This document shows, piece by piece, positions 25,034 through 38,524 of a DNA stretch of 64,000 bases; position 1 is the stretch's first letter, and every line of letters begins with the position of its first letter. The translations under genes and the position numbers were made by a program. The stretch is from Aplysia californica (Eukaryota > Mollusca > Gastropoda > Aplysiida > Aplysiidae), in NCBI RefSeq assembly GCF_000002075.1, contig NW_004798047.1:192234-256233 (forward strand). Direction: 5' to 3'. The notes beneath the pieces are model-generated. The model saw nothing but the letters and a program-made list of their open reading frames with translations. It ran no database searches and was not told where the DNA came from.

Positions 25034-25193
25034 TTAACACTTTGCCCCCACGGGAAGGCGATCGGTGACGGAAAGAAGCCGCCCCCTTTCCCCATGGGAC
25101 GCTGATCGGTGACGGTGTGATATAGCGTGTACTGCACCTGTATCCTGGTCCATGGGGATAAGTGTTGCGCGCTGTGTGGGTGGAAAGTGTTAA
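25034..25193. mobile_element. Small TTAA-flanked MITE (piggyBac-like)
   Basis: Flanking TTAA at 25034-25037 and 25190-25193 encloses about 150 bp with inverted ends CACTTTGCCCCCAC and CACTTTCCACCCACA. GATCGGTGACGG is repeated twice inside. TTAA duplication and CACTTT-type ends fit piggyBac-like non-autonomous elements. No transposase is encoded. Confidence 0.65.
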
Positions 25194-26039
25194 GGGCACT
25201 TTTGTTTTTATGATAGTTCATTTTATCTAGGTTGTATCCCTCAGCTCAGGAGGTTGAGTTCTGGGGAGAGAATAGTCTTCTAGATGTTGGGTCCTAGTGG
25301 GTTGAATACATTCTTTATTCACTTGATACCTCATATATATCTACTTCACGCAGAGAGTCGCAGGTTTTGTTGTTGTCTCTATATATTATATAGCCATAAA
25401 CTATTCCAGATTCATTTGTGATTGTATTACCTTTGCTCCCTCTGATTATCCCTTATGACTGACACTAACAGTGGCGCTGCGTTGGGGCGAAGTCACCTTC
25501 TCGGTTTTTCTCTTTGCTGCATCCTCTTCTCCCAAGCTGTCCCTATTGAAGTGAATTATTGTGGCTTCTCTTAGAACTGTAATTGTTTTTGGATTCGACC
25601 AGTCACAATGTGGGATTTTTAAAAGTCGTGGTGCTTAAAGTGGTAAAAAATTTGAAGCTTTGTTATTGAATGCACTTTTTTCAGTAATCAAACATCTGTT
25701 TTGTAAAGAGACAAGGAATCGTAGAAGTTTGTCACAGCTGTTGCGTTGTCTAATTACTTTTCCTCTTTAGAGCACAAAGGGCTGAAATGAACCAAAATGT
25801 GAAATATATGACTTTGAAAAGTTCAGTTGCAGTTGGTGGTAAATTGACACCAGTGCTTTTGTGGACTGCTTTCCACATTGATCAGTCTTGATAGTTTAAT
25901 TAGGGTTATTATCCGTCCATCCTCCGCTTCACCAGAAAGTTTCCACATTTTGTTGTAAATGGCGTCTTTGCTTGCCCGAGAGAAGCACCTGTTGTAGTTC
26001 AGTGCCAGCTATCTTATTGGAAATCAAACCCATCACCTC

Positions 26040-26200
26040 TTGGCTGTTGGCTCATGCCCTGTGACTGCTATAATTTGGGGAGGATAAGGTGCACCTGGTT
26101 TGTCCTACTTCTGTATCAGCTCTTTTGTTTTTTCAGTCTGTCTGTCTTTCTAGCTTTTTTCCCCCCAAGTGACTGTTATTGTGTTAATGTGTGCCTCTTT
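26040..26200 (+). repeat. Repeat family A, 5' part
   Basis: GGATAAGGTGCACCTGGTTTG, TCTGTCTGTCTTTC and AAGTGACTGTTATTGTGTTAA match the left part of family A. The right part and hairpin tail are absent. Confidence 0.5.
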
Positions 26201-26687
26201 AACTTGACCCAAACCTGACCCCAGGGCTTTATATCTGAATTATGGCCAAAAAAGAAAAAAGTTGTATTTCTATTTCTTCTTCCTGTTTGAAAAGCCAACA
26301 GCTGGTCTGTTGTTGTGACACAGGGTAGCCCTCTACTTGTCCTCCAAGAAAGGGAAGCAAAAACAGAAAAAAAAACAAAACAAAGACTAAATAGTTTATC
26401 TTGTAATGTATTTTTGTGGTGTCCGATTGGCTCGGCTCTACCTGAGTATGTCCGACACCGATGAGTGATGTGCCTTCAAGTTCACCTTGATTCAGAGAGA
26501 GAGATTGTGAGGTTTTAAGTCTGAAGTGGGCGTTTTTTGCGCCCCGCCCCCCTTCCCCCCTTCCTCTCTGATTTGGGTGTGCACCTTATCTTCCTAAAAT
26601 TATGGTACTTTACCATCTCTCTCTCCCTCCCTCCCTCCCTCCCATTCTACCAATGCTCCACAATGTGTTCAAGCTCACTCTCCCCCG

Positions 26688-26787
26688 NNNNNNNNNNNNN
26701 NNNNNNNNNNNNNNNNNNNNNNNNNNNNNNNNNNNNNNNNNNNNNNNNNNNNNNNNNNNNNNNNNNNNNNNNNNNNNNNNNNNNNNN
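26688..26787. other. Assembly gap (100 N)
   Basis: Exactly 100 Ns, the usual placeholder for a gap of unknown size. It sits next to a CT-rich low-complexity stretch. Confidence 0.99.
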
Positions 26788-29700
26788 CAACTTCGCCAGG
26801 CTCACATATTTGTCAATTTGTTATAAATCGTCCGCCCCACCCTTTCCCCAGAGTCCCTCTGTCTTTTGATAGACATGTTTGGGTAGTGTACATGTTGCCA
26901 ACCTTTTCACTCTCCCATAAGACTCTCCTGACTTGACAGAATTCAGAGGTAGTTGAAACACCTGCAACAGTTGCTTCACCTTGAGGTGTTGGTCAAATTG
27001 GTCTGAGTGTAGTGTACACCTGTATTGTCTGTTTGATAGCAGTCAGTGCATTTTTGCAAGCCTTTTCTTCCCTTTCTGTTGGTATAGAGCGTTGTAGGCA
27101 GCTTGTTTTATATATATATATTACTTATTACAGCTCTAATCAGGACTATGATGAGACTGCTTGTTGTGAGTGCACTCTGTTTTTTTTCCCCCCCTCTGTG
27201 GTGCGTGTGGTTTTTTTAAATAAAATTTTTTTATTTTGTTTTGCACCTACTGCAATAATACAAAGCATTATCACCTAGCAATTTCTTCCTTTTTGTCTAT
27301 GTTCGGACTTTCATGGCCTAAGACAGTTTGAAGAAAAATTCAAATTCTATAGTTGAAATACTAATTTGAAAACAAGACTCTTCCCATAAAGTTGTCTAGC
27401 CTTTTGGAAAGTCCTTCATAATATTTACTTTTGACTATTCAGTGTCCACTTCAAAGTGATCTTTCTGTACTTTTAGAAGTTTTTGAGTGAGTGTGTCTTT
27501 GCCTTCTTTCCTACACAATATTTTTGAAGACCATTAGTCTGTACGTGTGTACATATGTGCTCTTTGCCCCATATATACATATATATTATATAGATATATA
27601 TTTGCAACTGATAAGAATAATCAAATATTTTCCTGTCTCCGTGTTATAATATTGAGAAGTACTAGTCACAGTGTCTATGCTAACCTAGCTTTTCATGTCC
27701 ATTAGTATCAAATCGATGCAAGCTCCTATTTTACATACTCTCTTGTCTTCCTACACTGCAATCAAAATGCCTTGTTTGTCAGTACATTGTGATTGCCTCC
27801 TGTTTCCATTTTTTTCCCTTTTTTTTTAACCTTTTTTCCTTGACACTGTTTTAGTTTTAAAATTTTTAATGTTAAACTTTGTGGTTTCGCTTATGTATCA
27901 TGTTTTTGCCGATTGCATTACAACCGTTTTCCTCGTATGACGACTCATCTGTGACTCTTTTTTTTCTGTTGTCTTTTTCAGGGTGATGATTACTTTTTTT
28001 GTGCATCAAGTGTTTTTTTGTCTGTGGCAAAGGAAACTGCTTCATATTGTTACTCTCTCAATTCCAGTTTTTTGAACTACTGCCAAAGATAACAGAACTC
28101 TGTACCATTGCCACCATGCCTGAGTTTCTCTCTTTGTCTGTGTGAAATTGTCCAGCGGTCCGCCTCAGACCCCCTATGGATGTGCTTGATTTGACTGGCG
28201 CTCAGGACGTGTTGCAAACCCGGCGGTTTTCTCACATATAGGCTTGTACTCTTTGCCTTGTTTTGTCTACTGCTTTCTGTATGCATTTATTGCTTTTTTC
28301 CTTTCTTTTTCTTGACCAAACTTCTTGTGCTGAGGGTTTTGCCTTTCTTTTTCTTTCCTTTTAAAAACATTTTTTCTCCTCCCAGTTTTCCAAATTTTCT
28401 TGCTATGAAAGGTTAAACAGTTTTAATGAAAAGTTGAAAGAAGCAAAGAGTTGAGCCAATTGAGGTGAGGTGAGCTTGACTATTGTTTCACATGTAGTTT
28501 GACCTTTTGTCGACCCCAGCAATTTTGTATGTCATCAATACCAGGATATGCCTTATTTTATTAGCGTTGTGACTGGTTTCCACCCACATTATGGATTTCT
28601 TTCCTGTTCTTTTTAAAAAATAATTTGTATCCTCTTATAACTGGAGAGTGGAGAAACTTGTCGTTTTAAAGGATTATTCTCCCCCCTTTCCCCCCCTCTA
28701 CTCTTACAATAATAATATCATGGTGATAAGTGTCTTTGGATTTGCCTGTGGCGCCTACATGTTCTCATCTATTATTGCTGTGTAGGAGCTTTTTTCTGCC
28801 ATGTTTCTTTCCCACTGTGGGTCATGTTTTTGTTAGTGATATCACTGGTTGTATCTCTTTAATTGACGCTTTTGTTGTAAAAAAAAAAAAAGTGAAGGTA
28901 GATGTTTCAGTATTACTCGAATTTTTATTATTGGTTCTCAATTCCCCTCCCTGGTGTAATAAGAGTAGACATTTCATGACTTGTACAGATCTGTTGTTGC
29001 TTGTTTCGTGGGAATAGCACTGGTGAGAGTAAGTCTTGTAGATTAAAATCAACTCTTTGAAAAAGCAAAAAAAAACTGTAAGCAGGTGTCTACCGTACTT
29101 GAATCTCTTAGTTTCCATTTCTGTAGTCTCATGTGGGTTTTAGACACAGCCTGTAGTGTTTTCACAGAGTGATCTAACCTTGGGGTAATTTTAGCATGAG
29201 GTTATACTGATTACTGTTAAACGTCTGTTGGGCTGTTCAAATTTCTATCTTTAACTAATACTAAGAGAGATTTTGGGAATTTCTCTTTGCTTCTTCCACT
29301 TTTGCACTTTAATCTTCTTTATTTTTCTTTGTTAATTACTTCGCATGTATTCCAGCCGAATCCACATGATTGCCAGAACTCTTTCATTCTGTTTTTGCTT
29401 GCCATGCATTATTCATCACTATTGACCGCAATAAAGATAACACAGTGTACTAACAGTATCCTCTAATACATACATGGTGTGCTCTATCCCCCCCCCCTCC
29501 CCCCCTCCCTTTCTCCCGCATCCCTTCACCATTTTCTCAAGATTTAAGTTTGCTCAAAATGTTTATGCAATCAAGGATGTATGTAATATTTCAGACTGAA
29601 TCTTTAGCTTTGTCCAACCCAGAGAGCTTGAGGGTAGGGAACCATGCTAAACGGCACAGTGTCGTTGTGTTGTGGGTTATAGATCAAGCTTGGACCTTGA

Positions 29701-32700
29701 CCTAACGTCTGTTCTTTGTAACCACAGGCTTTTTGTTCTCTTAGAGATTTTTGCATTTTACACAGTTTTATTATTACTCCATGTATTATCAAGTTTGTAT
29801 CGATGCTGTGCTATTCCCAAATTGTAGAATATATTTTATCGACAGTATAACAACATATCAGCTTGCATGCTCCATATATTTTTCAGGAATGCCCTGTCAA
29901 ATCTTGTTACATTTCCAGTCAACAAAGTTTAAAAGTCTATGCTGTATCACAGTCTGTGAGACTTATAACCTCAATATATTACCACTAGATACTGTTTTTG
30001 AAAGAGTTCTTCCCTTTTTTCTCTCTCCCCCCTACCCCCAATTCTCCATCCGCTTTAAAAAAAAAATGAGAATCTCAAAAATGTCCTTTATTGTAATGAG
30101 GCTTTTCTATTCTTTCTCAACACTGTGTTTTTCTTAAGATGTCGATAACACAGGTTGACAAAGTAGTGAGGTCTCCACTCTTGATGTGCACTGGAAAGAA
30201 GACTGGATGTAAAAGTTAAGATTTCGTTTCCAGGGCTAAAATTATTTTGTCAATTTAAAAAAAAAAAAGGGAAGAACTCTTTAGTAGGTGTAGCCTTTGT
30301 ACTGCTTTGAGAGCTCTTGTACTTGCTGTGAGGCCAGGCTTAGTATGTCATTGTGCTTTGTAGATACCTCTGCTCTGGCTGTAGTCACGTCTTCTGTCTT
30401 ACATAATATTGAAACCTGTTTGTGGCAAGTACTAGAGCTCTGGAAGGCATACTTTTTAAGTGCTAATTATTAATATATGGTTGTGAATTTCATTTCCTGA
30501 GTAGAGTAGACTGGTTTTCATATCATGATTGTCCAATTTTCTTCCCATTCACTCGTATATTGTCCATGGTGGCTTATTGTTTTTCTTCAACTTTAAAGAA
30601 AAGTAACAATTTACAACTTTGGTGCATGATGGATCTGCGTTGTTTGTAATGTGTTGGAGTTGACTTATGGCATAAAATCATGCTTTAAACGTGGCGTGAG
30701 GAGTGAGGAGTTGTAGGGTGCGGTGTCTGTTGCTTGGCCAGGGCCAAAAGTTTTGTCAAAAACAGTAGATCAATGATTTGTTGCAGATATAGAAATACTT
30801 GACTCTGAATGTGTCTTGGGGTAAATTCCACCTTCAAGTTGGGTCAGACTCCTGGATAAAGTAGAAAGAACCTGTTTGATCCTTGTTCAGCTTCGATCTA
30901 TAAACACCTACACAAGAAGGCGTTCTGTGGGCCATAGCCTAGCTGAACTTAAGTGTTTGTCAGTTGTGAGCACCTGTATTTGGCTTTACCTTGCCGTAGC
31001 CTTTCTCTTCAGACTTGGTACACCTTGTATTCAAAGGTTTGTTAATTAATCAGGGTGCTTTCTGCCCATATCACCCACGTACTGCCAATGTTGGACTCCC
31101 TTTTCTATTCTTTTTCTCAAACATATTCCACAACGCACTTGTACTTTGTGCAAAGCTACATCAAGTCCTTCTTTGAGCTTTGAATCGTATAACTTGTTAT
31201 TTTTGTAAGAGTCTTGTGAATAAATAATCTACCAGCTTGTTTCTATTACAAAAGAATATCTAATCTATATATATTGCTGTAGCTATTTACACCCATAGAT
31301 TTTTTTCTTCCAGACTCATAGTAGAATCATGTATAAACATATATTTTTGTACCTTACAAATTCCCCACGTATCACATCTGTTAAAGTAGACTTGATGCAG
31401 TATCAATTATTCTATTTTATTCACTAGTATTGAACACATTTACAATTTTTAACACTTCAAAGATTTGCTCCTGTTATAAACGTCATTGCTTCTGAAAATT
31501 CAACTCTGCTTTACTCAGAATTTGTACTTTTGAATTATTTTTTTTTTTGCTGTTGTTTGTTTTGTTGGTTGGTTTTTTGCTTATTAACATAGACAATGAA
31601 GTGGGTGGTGATTTAATTTTTTTGAAACATTTTTGCATTGCCTTTTTTTCAAGGGTTGAGAGAACCTGATTTGGTATATAATAATCCTGGTTTGTTTTGT
31701 ACTTAAGCTTTCTCGTTGTCTTCTCACTCCCACTGTGGTGGTGTGCATTGCCTTTTGGTTTTTGTTTTTTCTTTAATGGAAATATTTATGTTAGTCAGAT
31801 TTGATGGAACAAGTTTGATATTCTCTCTCTGAATTTTGTCAGCACCCTTGGCTTCTTCTTTTTCTCGAGAATTTTCATTTTGATCCTAAATCTCCTGAAT
31901 TTCCTTTGAAGGCTTTGCGTGGGATTCTTTTAGATAGAAACTTTCTGTGCTTTTTTAAATTTGTCTTCTCTTCTTTTTTTGTATTAGCGCTTTTATTCTC
32001 CATCGCTTGACATATTTTCCTTAGATATTATTTCTGGTCATGCTGTGTTGCGTTAATCAACTTATTTTGTTTAACTTTATATGATTACAATAAAATATAC
32101 ATACTTATATTTATATATTATATATACAAAGGACCACGTTTACCTCCGCTATTTGTTGTTTATACCATTAGTGATTTTTGTGAACGCTCATGTAATCGGT
32201 GCATTTCAAGTAGATGCCTACTAGAAGGGAGTATTGTCACTGTCTGTGTGTGTGTGTGTGTGTGTGCGCCTAAGTTTGATATCGATGGTCCTTTCCCTAC
32301 ACCTTGTGTGGAACTAGTTTTGGGCTAGCGACCTGGACAGTTTTGACGTCCGAGCAAAATATGTCTGTCACCCTTTTGTGTTCATTCCATTTTTGAAGGC
32401 GAGACATCTTTGCTGAAAATGAGAGAAATTGTGTAGTACTTCCAGCTTTGAAATGGGCATTCAGTAATTCTTTCTTCACTACACTTTGAAAGGGCCCGTG
32501 CAGGCAATGATCTGTCTGAAATTTTTGTGTTAAAGAAACACAGAAAAACTGTTCATCTGTAGCTACTTTGTCCTTTCTGTGTTGTCGTGACAATGCTGCC
32601 TTCTGAGTTCCTTGTTTTGTTGACTCAACTTTCCAATAGCATATTTACTTTTATACATTTTTGGTTCTCAGTACATTGTACTCCCAACCCGCAAAATGAA

Positions 32701-35671
32701 TGCATCTTCACAGTAGATTCCATATAGCCATACGTGAATGATATGTTCAGTATTTTCAGTAGGTTACAATTGCATTGTTTGCTCTGTGTGAATGCTCCAA
32801 TGAAATTGCTCATATATATTATACGTATATATACGTACACATACTTATAAAGCTTCAACATTTTTTTTCCTCCTTTTTTCAAATAAGATGAAGAAGTCTC
32901 CTGTCCATTGCTTCCTCCTCGTGTTCCCTAATCTTTGAATTTAAAGTGCCATTTGCAGTTCAGTAGGAGCCAGCTGCAGAATGCTATGCCTTGCTGGAGA
33001 AACAAGCCAAAAATATGGTATGGCTGCTTAACTATAATGGAAAAAAAAAGACAAGACTATTGTTCCCCAAATGTAATCCAAGGTGGCCTTCTTGTACTGG
33101 TGCCCGCCGCGTTTGTAACGTCTTGGTGATTTTGTTATGATTTTGGCTATTTGTCGGGCTTATGATCATGAGGAATGTTTTGTGCTTTGAACATCTTGCC
33201 TGCCATCCTCTGTTTGCCCCCCACACCCCTGCAGCCATGTGGTTTGTGGGCATTTTCTGCTTCGACTGATCCAGTTGGTACCATTGCAGTGGGCTGGATT
33301 TTTTTATCTTGATTCTAGTCAGAACTTTTGTCTCGTACATGCAGAGGATTGCAACCTAGGAGGAGAAAGGAAGAAGGAGAGAAAAAATATGGATTGATTA
33401 ACACTTTTACTTTGTTACCTTTTTTTTTTTTTGCATGATTTTTGTGTGTTTGGATTTTTTTCTGGTATGTGCTAACACTTATTACATTTGATCTCTGTGC
33501 AATAAATAACTCGTAGTCAGTTTTTTTCTTGGACTAATTTGATTGCCATTACACAGTTGTTTCTGCATTTCCCCCCCTTTCCCCCTCCCTTACTTCCCCT
33601 TTTACAATTTTTTTCTTTTTTTTGAGTAAACTCTCAATAATTCCTGTTCTCCAACTCCAAAGCACTTCTGAACATCAACACATGCTGAGTTCATTAATGC
33701 ATTGGCAATTAATGTTTCGAAAGTAAAGATCAAACGTGCCTGTGAAATCACTTTCTTTTTATTTTTTTTGGACTCGGAACCCTCTAGAGAAAAGTTCCAG
33801 CATGAAATGTCACAAAAAGTGCATTCTTTTTTCTCCCCATCCCCACCAATAAAATCTGTCTTGCTTGCCTAATTTTTAATGCTTACCTCAGTTTAGTTGT
33901 GTTTTAGTGAATTTTAGGCTTTTGTGTTCATGGGAAAAACATTCTATACTCCTTAGCACTTTTTTCCTTTTATATTGGGATTGGTGTGTCTATTCATATA
34001 TATATATATTTATTACAAGTATTTCAGTTGTGGTTTCTTGTATCTTCTTTGAGTAATCTTAAGTAGATGGTTGATGGAAAGATGCATTCATTTTGACCTA
34101 GCGTGTGACTGTGTGTAGTCTTTGAGCAGGGTGCATATTTCTGTGTAGTGATCTTCTTGCAGTTTCCAGTTGCCTTAGTACACGTGTGACCTACTGGCTT
34201 GGAGAGCTTCTTTTGTGCGGAGAATTCTTTCTCTGGACTTTGTACGTGAAGCTCGTTGTTAAGATTACATGCTTGATGATGCAAATTACGACCCTTTTTC
34301 CCCCCCTTTTCATCCCGTTCTTTGTCTGTCTTTAATTTGGTTCGTTGTTTGAGGGACGAATAATTGACATTTCAGAATTTAGTCTAGTAAAAATGATGAC
34401 ATTTCACATGTCATCATGAATTCCTTGAAAATTTATTGGACTGGAGCCTTTGGATCCTGTGCCAAAAACATGTCACCGTTAGATGTAAGGTTTTTGCTTC
34501 CAGAAATTCTGAACGGCTTCCATAGCAGTTATGTGCCAACAGATAGAACTTTGTGCTTATTTTTGTTGGTATCGTGGGCTACACATAAAAATTTGTCTGC
34601 TCCTTTTTGTTTTACATGTGGTAGATTTAGTCCAGGTACAAAATTACAACAGCCTGAACAATGAAGGTTGATGAGGTTGTTGTAGTAGATTGTGCAAACT
34701 AGAGGGTAATTTTGATCGAGTAGATTTTAGGTACGAGATGATCAGTCTCGACCCCCTCCCAATATAATAGTCTACAGACTATAGTGGCTCTGTCACATTA
34801 AAAAAAAATAACAATAATTGTTTCTTTTCCCCTCCCTTGATCTTTTGCCAAAAGTAGCAATGTACTGTGCCTCATATTATTTTAGGGATATATATTGATT
34901 TTATTTGGAACTTTCTATAATATACTGTTGTTGCCTCAGCTTTTTTTCCTTTCTAGAAAGTTTCTTCTACAGTTATATGAAATATTACAATCAGATGATT
35001 TACATGACACGATTTTTGTTGCTTCGGGTATGGGCGTTTTTTGCTTACATTACGGATATACTTTTCAGCTTATGTATTGGGAAATTATGCTGAAAGAAAA
35101 AACAAATCGTCCATCTGCGTACCGCTTATGAGAAACTTTTTTGTAGTGGTGAAAGAATCTTGTATTGGATAAGAGTTTTAATTTTTTAAAAAATTGGTAA
35201 CACTTTATTTGTCCATCAGCATGGAATGTGTTGAGAAGAGAGTGAGGGTTGTGGCTTTTTGCCCCTGAGTGAACTCCTCCCTTTTCGAGCAGTGTTGAGT
35301 CCTCTGTGTTGTTCTGGCTCTCCCCTCTGCGGGGAGTAGGCCTGCCTATCATAGTCTACCTTCTGATTGTCATGTGGTTGGTGCCACCATTTTTGTTGGG
35401 ATTTTTCTTTTTTCTTTTCTTTTCTTTTTTTTTTTTTTTGGTCTGAGGGAAAAAGCAAAAATAATATGGTCACAATTGCTTTTATTTGCTAGACACGTTC
35501 TTTCAAAGCATCACCATTATCATTGGTTTTTATTGTTGCTACATGTTTTTTATTTCCGCAATTTCTAGAAAATTCCTCATGGAATGCTTCTATTACTACT
35601 AGTTGCCCTTGTCTCACAACTGCCTCTGGCCCGGCACGGCTCTGTGGAATTTGCTTTCCATTCCTTGTATT

Positions 35672-35823
35672 GCTGTTTCCGTAGGCATTCAGTGTGATGT
35701 GTGCTGTGGTAGACATGATGTTGTATGCGACAAATTCCACCGAGCTTGTGCCGGGCTCAGACATGTTGCCTCGGAGCAGCCATCAGATTATCCATGCCAT
35801 GGCCAGCTTGTGATCAAAACAAT
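35672..35823 (+). other. Possible Cys/His finger-like coding fragment
   Basis: After a possible acceptor TTTCCGTAG the frame reads IQCDVCCGRHDVVCDKFHRA, then CAGLRHVASEQPSDYPCHGQ. The C-x2-C, H-x4-C and later Cys/His spacing is reminiscent of PHD-like fingers, which occur in some transposon proteins. It lacks a full domain and any neighbouring exon. It may be a fossil fragment or chance. Confidence 0.25.
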
Positions 35824-36671
35824 CTTAACTTTTTTTGTTTGTTAAATGTTTCAATTTGCCTTAGCGAGGTTTAGCATGCTCAATTGTTTTTTGAAAAATC
35901 ATTAAACTCAATATCCAACAGAATACCACACATACACACTCACATTTAAAAGAATTGGAAAAGAAAAAGTTTTTAAAAATTTGGGATTACTGAAAATATT
36001 AAGATTTCGAGCAAATTTTCCCCTCCTCATTCTTTGCTTTTGGCTCTTGAACGCGCAAGGAGTAGGGGAAATTTGTGTGAAATTGTTTTGCTCTTCTTTT
36101 CAATACATTGTTATAACTATTCCAGCCACGGTTACAAAGTTCTCTAGTGCTCACCTGGTAGAAGTGTGTAGGGATTGCCATAACTTTATCCCCTTCTTAC
36201 TCGTTACAGTATTATTATTATTATTATTATTGTAAACATTCTAATTGTGGACATATTATTCTCATTATTGATTAACACTTTGTAGATTGTGCTGGTAATC
36301 TTGATGATATATTCAATATCAAAAGTAATCTAGGCATATATTCTTATTTTTGGTCTTATTTTTTTTGGTCATGTAACAGTTTCGAGTATTGCTGCACCCC
36401 CCCCCAATCTAACCTGGATGTTTGATTTTACTTGCCAAGGTAAAAATAAATATACATAAACACAACTTTTGGACTTTTCTTTGTTTGTTGTTTTTTTGAA
36501 AATGTGTGCGGTACATGAGTTGTAGAGGTTCCTTTGTTAAGATAAAGTAAAGACCCTGAATTATGGGGCTAGCAGCAACAGGTTGCTAGTATGGGCCATA
36601 ATGGGATTTGCTCATTTTACTTTTGAAAAAAACTTTTCTTCCTTATTACCATTATCATATTTTGTCTCTTG

Positions 36672-36840
36672 CTAACTGTCTGTGGTGTAGTGGTTAGGTG
36701 CTATACTATGCTGTTTCATTCAAGAGACCTGAATTCGATTCCTGAGTGGAGAGAAAATTTTATCCGGTCTTTTTGCTGAGATTTTGTATCCCTCTCAGAC
36801 CAGGTTGGCCTTGACACACTGACAGGCAAGGTTGGAAGCC
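36672..36840 (+). repeat. tRNA-like SINE head remnant
   Basis: CTGTGGTGTAGTGGTTAGG resembles box A and GAATTCGATTCC resembles box B at tRNA-like spacing, followed by diverged sequence. It belongs to the repeat cluster between the convergent genes. Confidence 0.5.
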
Positions 36841-37009
36841 TGCCTACTATATGATCTAAGTAAAAACACCTACACGATTTAGAGTTTTTGGGTTCCTCTC
36901 TGTTATCTTTCTGGCTTGTCAAGAACTTGAACACATGGTGAAAACATCTTGGAGCTATGGTTGTTCGGAAAATTTTATTGTTCACCATCGCTTCTCACCT
37001 TCCAAAAAT

Positions 37010-37520
37010 AGAGATAGGTGTGAGGATGGAATGAGAGTCCCACTGGTTTGTCTTACTTCTTTACTGTTGTTCATCATCCTTTTTTTCCTGCTCTAATTGA
37101 CCGTTGTTTTGTCACATTTTCTTTACATGAACTCAAAGAGATGGGTTTGCTATAATGTCACGTGTCTCACCTAATAACAAACTTTTTGTATTATTTGGAA
37201 CTTATCAATATCATGTGGTACATGGGTGCTCTTGTGTGGTTTGTTTCTTCTTTCCTATCAAATATCTGTTGTCGTTATCTCTCCTCCTTTTTTGTGTTAC
37301 TCCCTAGTAGCAATAACACCTTTAATTTTCGGCTCTTATGTGACCTAATTGTGTTGCAAGTGCCGTAAAACTCTTGCTTCTTCTTTCCTATCAAACATCT
37401 ATTGTCCTTATCTCCCCTCCTTTTTTATGTTTGTTGTTACTCTCTCGTAACACCTAATCTTCAGGCGCCCATTTGACCTTATGCAGTTGCGAGTGTCGTA
37501 AAACCTCTACTAAAAGAAAA
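37010..37520 (+). repeat. Repeat family A, one long copy plus a partial
   Basis: The left part at 37030-37140 is followed by TGCTCTTGTGTGGTTTG and CTATCAAATATCTGTTGTCG, and a tail ending GTTGCAAGTGCCGTAAAAC near 37370. A second right part ends in GCAGTTGCGAGTGTCGTAAAAC near 37505. Confidence 0.65.
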
Positions 37521-37799
37521 AAACTCTTACTAAAACTTCAAAATAAACCCAGTAGTTCTAATGATGTAGACTTAGTTCGCTCTGCCCAAGCCCACAAGGT
37601 CTAGCCTTTTAAAAATCTTTTTGAACATATTGCACTCAGAAAGGTGTTTTTTGTATACAATGATGACGCTCATACCTGCAAGTGGGCTGGTGGTGTAGAG
37701 AGCTGCTGGGGGTAGTGCCTGCTGGTGATGCCTGCCACTTTTCTGTCCCCCTGTCGATTCTGCCTATTAAGCCTGCCTTTACATTCAGTATACAATTTT

Positions 37800-38010
37800 T
37801 AAAAAAAGTTTTAGCAAGCCTTTTACAGCACTTACATACAACACATCAGGTCATATTAGCGACAAAGATTAGAGGTGTTATTAGAGAGTAACGAACAAAA
37901 AAGGAGGAGACATTTTTGAGGATGATAGATTTTTTTTATAGGAAAGAAGAAGCAAACCAAACCAGAGCACTCGCCAGCCTACCACCCACTAGCCTACAAT
38001 GGACTCACCC
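37800..38010 (-). repeat. Repeat family A copy, inverted
   Basis: On the minus strand it contains GGTTTGCTTCTTCTTTCCTA, AACACCTCTAATCTTTGTCG and a degraded tail, so it is a minus-oriented right part of family A. Confidence 0.6.
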
Positions 38011-38089
38011 TGATACAACATGATTGATTGATTCTTAATGTATGACACACCTATCAACACAATAGAATAGCATTAGGAGGTGGGCTGCT

Positions 38090-38515
38090 TCAACCTTATC
38101 TTCAAGCATCAACTCAGACTGTTGGAAACTCCCGGGGCGGTGCCACTGACTGAAGTGTCTTTAGGCCATTCCCAAAAGGGGGACATTTCTCGTTCTAATG
38201 CCCAGTAGAATTGTAAATGGGCTGATTCATCAATGTCATACTCATAACTATGCCTGAACTACAATAGGGAACTGCTGCTTTTTCTTTCCTAATCCTTACT
38301 ATCGCCATTTTCCTCTACTTCTTTTGTGTTTGTGACTCGCTATTTCCGGGGTGCCTTGATAGTCGAAGCAGACTTTGAGCTGTTGAAGCTAGAGAGGTGA
38401 GCAGAGTAAGTCTGATTCCCTGTAAGGACTTCTCTGTTGACATGCACACCTTGACGCTCATATGACCCTATGCAGTTGCGAGAGCCGTAAAACCTCTACT
38501 GAAACAAACAAGACT
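38090..38515 (+). repeat. Repeat family B copy
   Basis: Blocks TGTCTTTAGGCCATTCCCAA, GCTATTTCCGGGGTGCCTTG and GATTCCCTGTAAGGACTTCT precede the tail ACGCTCATATGACCCTATGC...GCGAGAGCCGTAAAAC. It is the longest of the three copies in the window and abuts the SINE that follows. Confidence 0.75.
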
Positions 38516-38524
38516 GTGTGTTCG

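Larger units (their letters stand above)
24500..36500 (+). other. T-rich, repeat-poor stretch downstream of the BTB gene
   Basis: I see no supported coding exon here, apart from a doubtful finger-like fragment near 35.7 kb. Composition stays strongly T over A on the + strand. More AATAAA hexamers occur at 29430, 31219, 32089, 33501, 33848 and 36445. Transposon content is low: one small MITE and one partial family A copy. It could be an extended 3' UTR or intergenic sequence. Confidence 0.4.
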
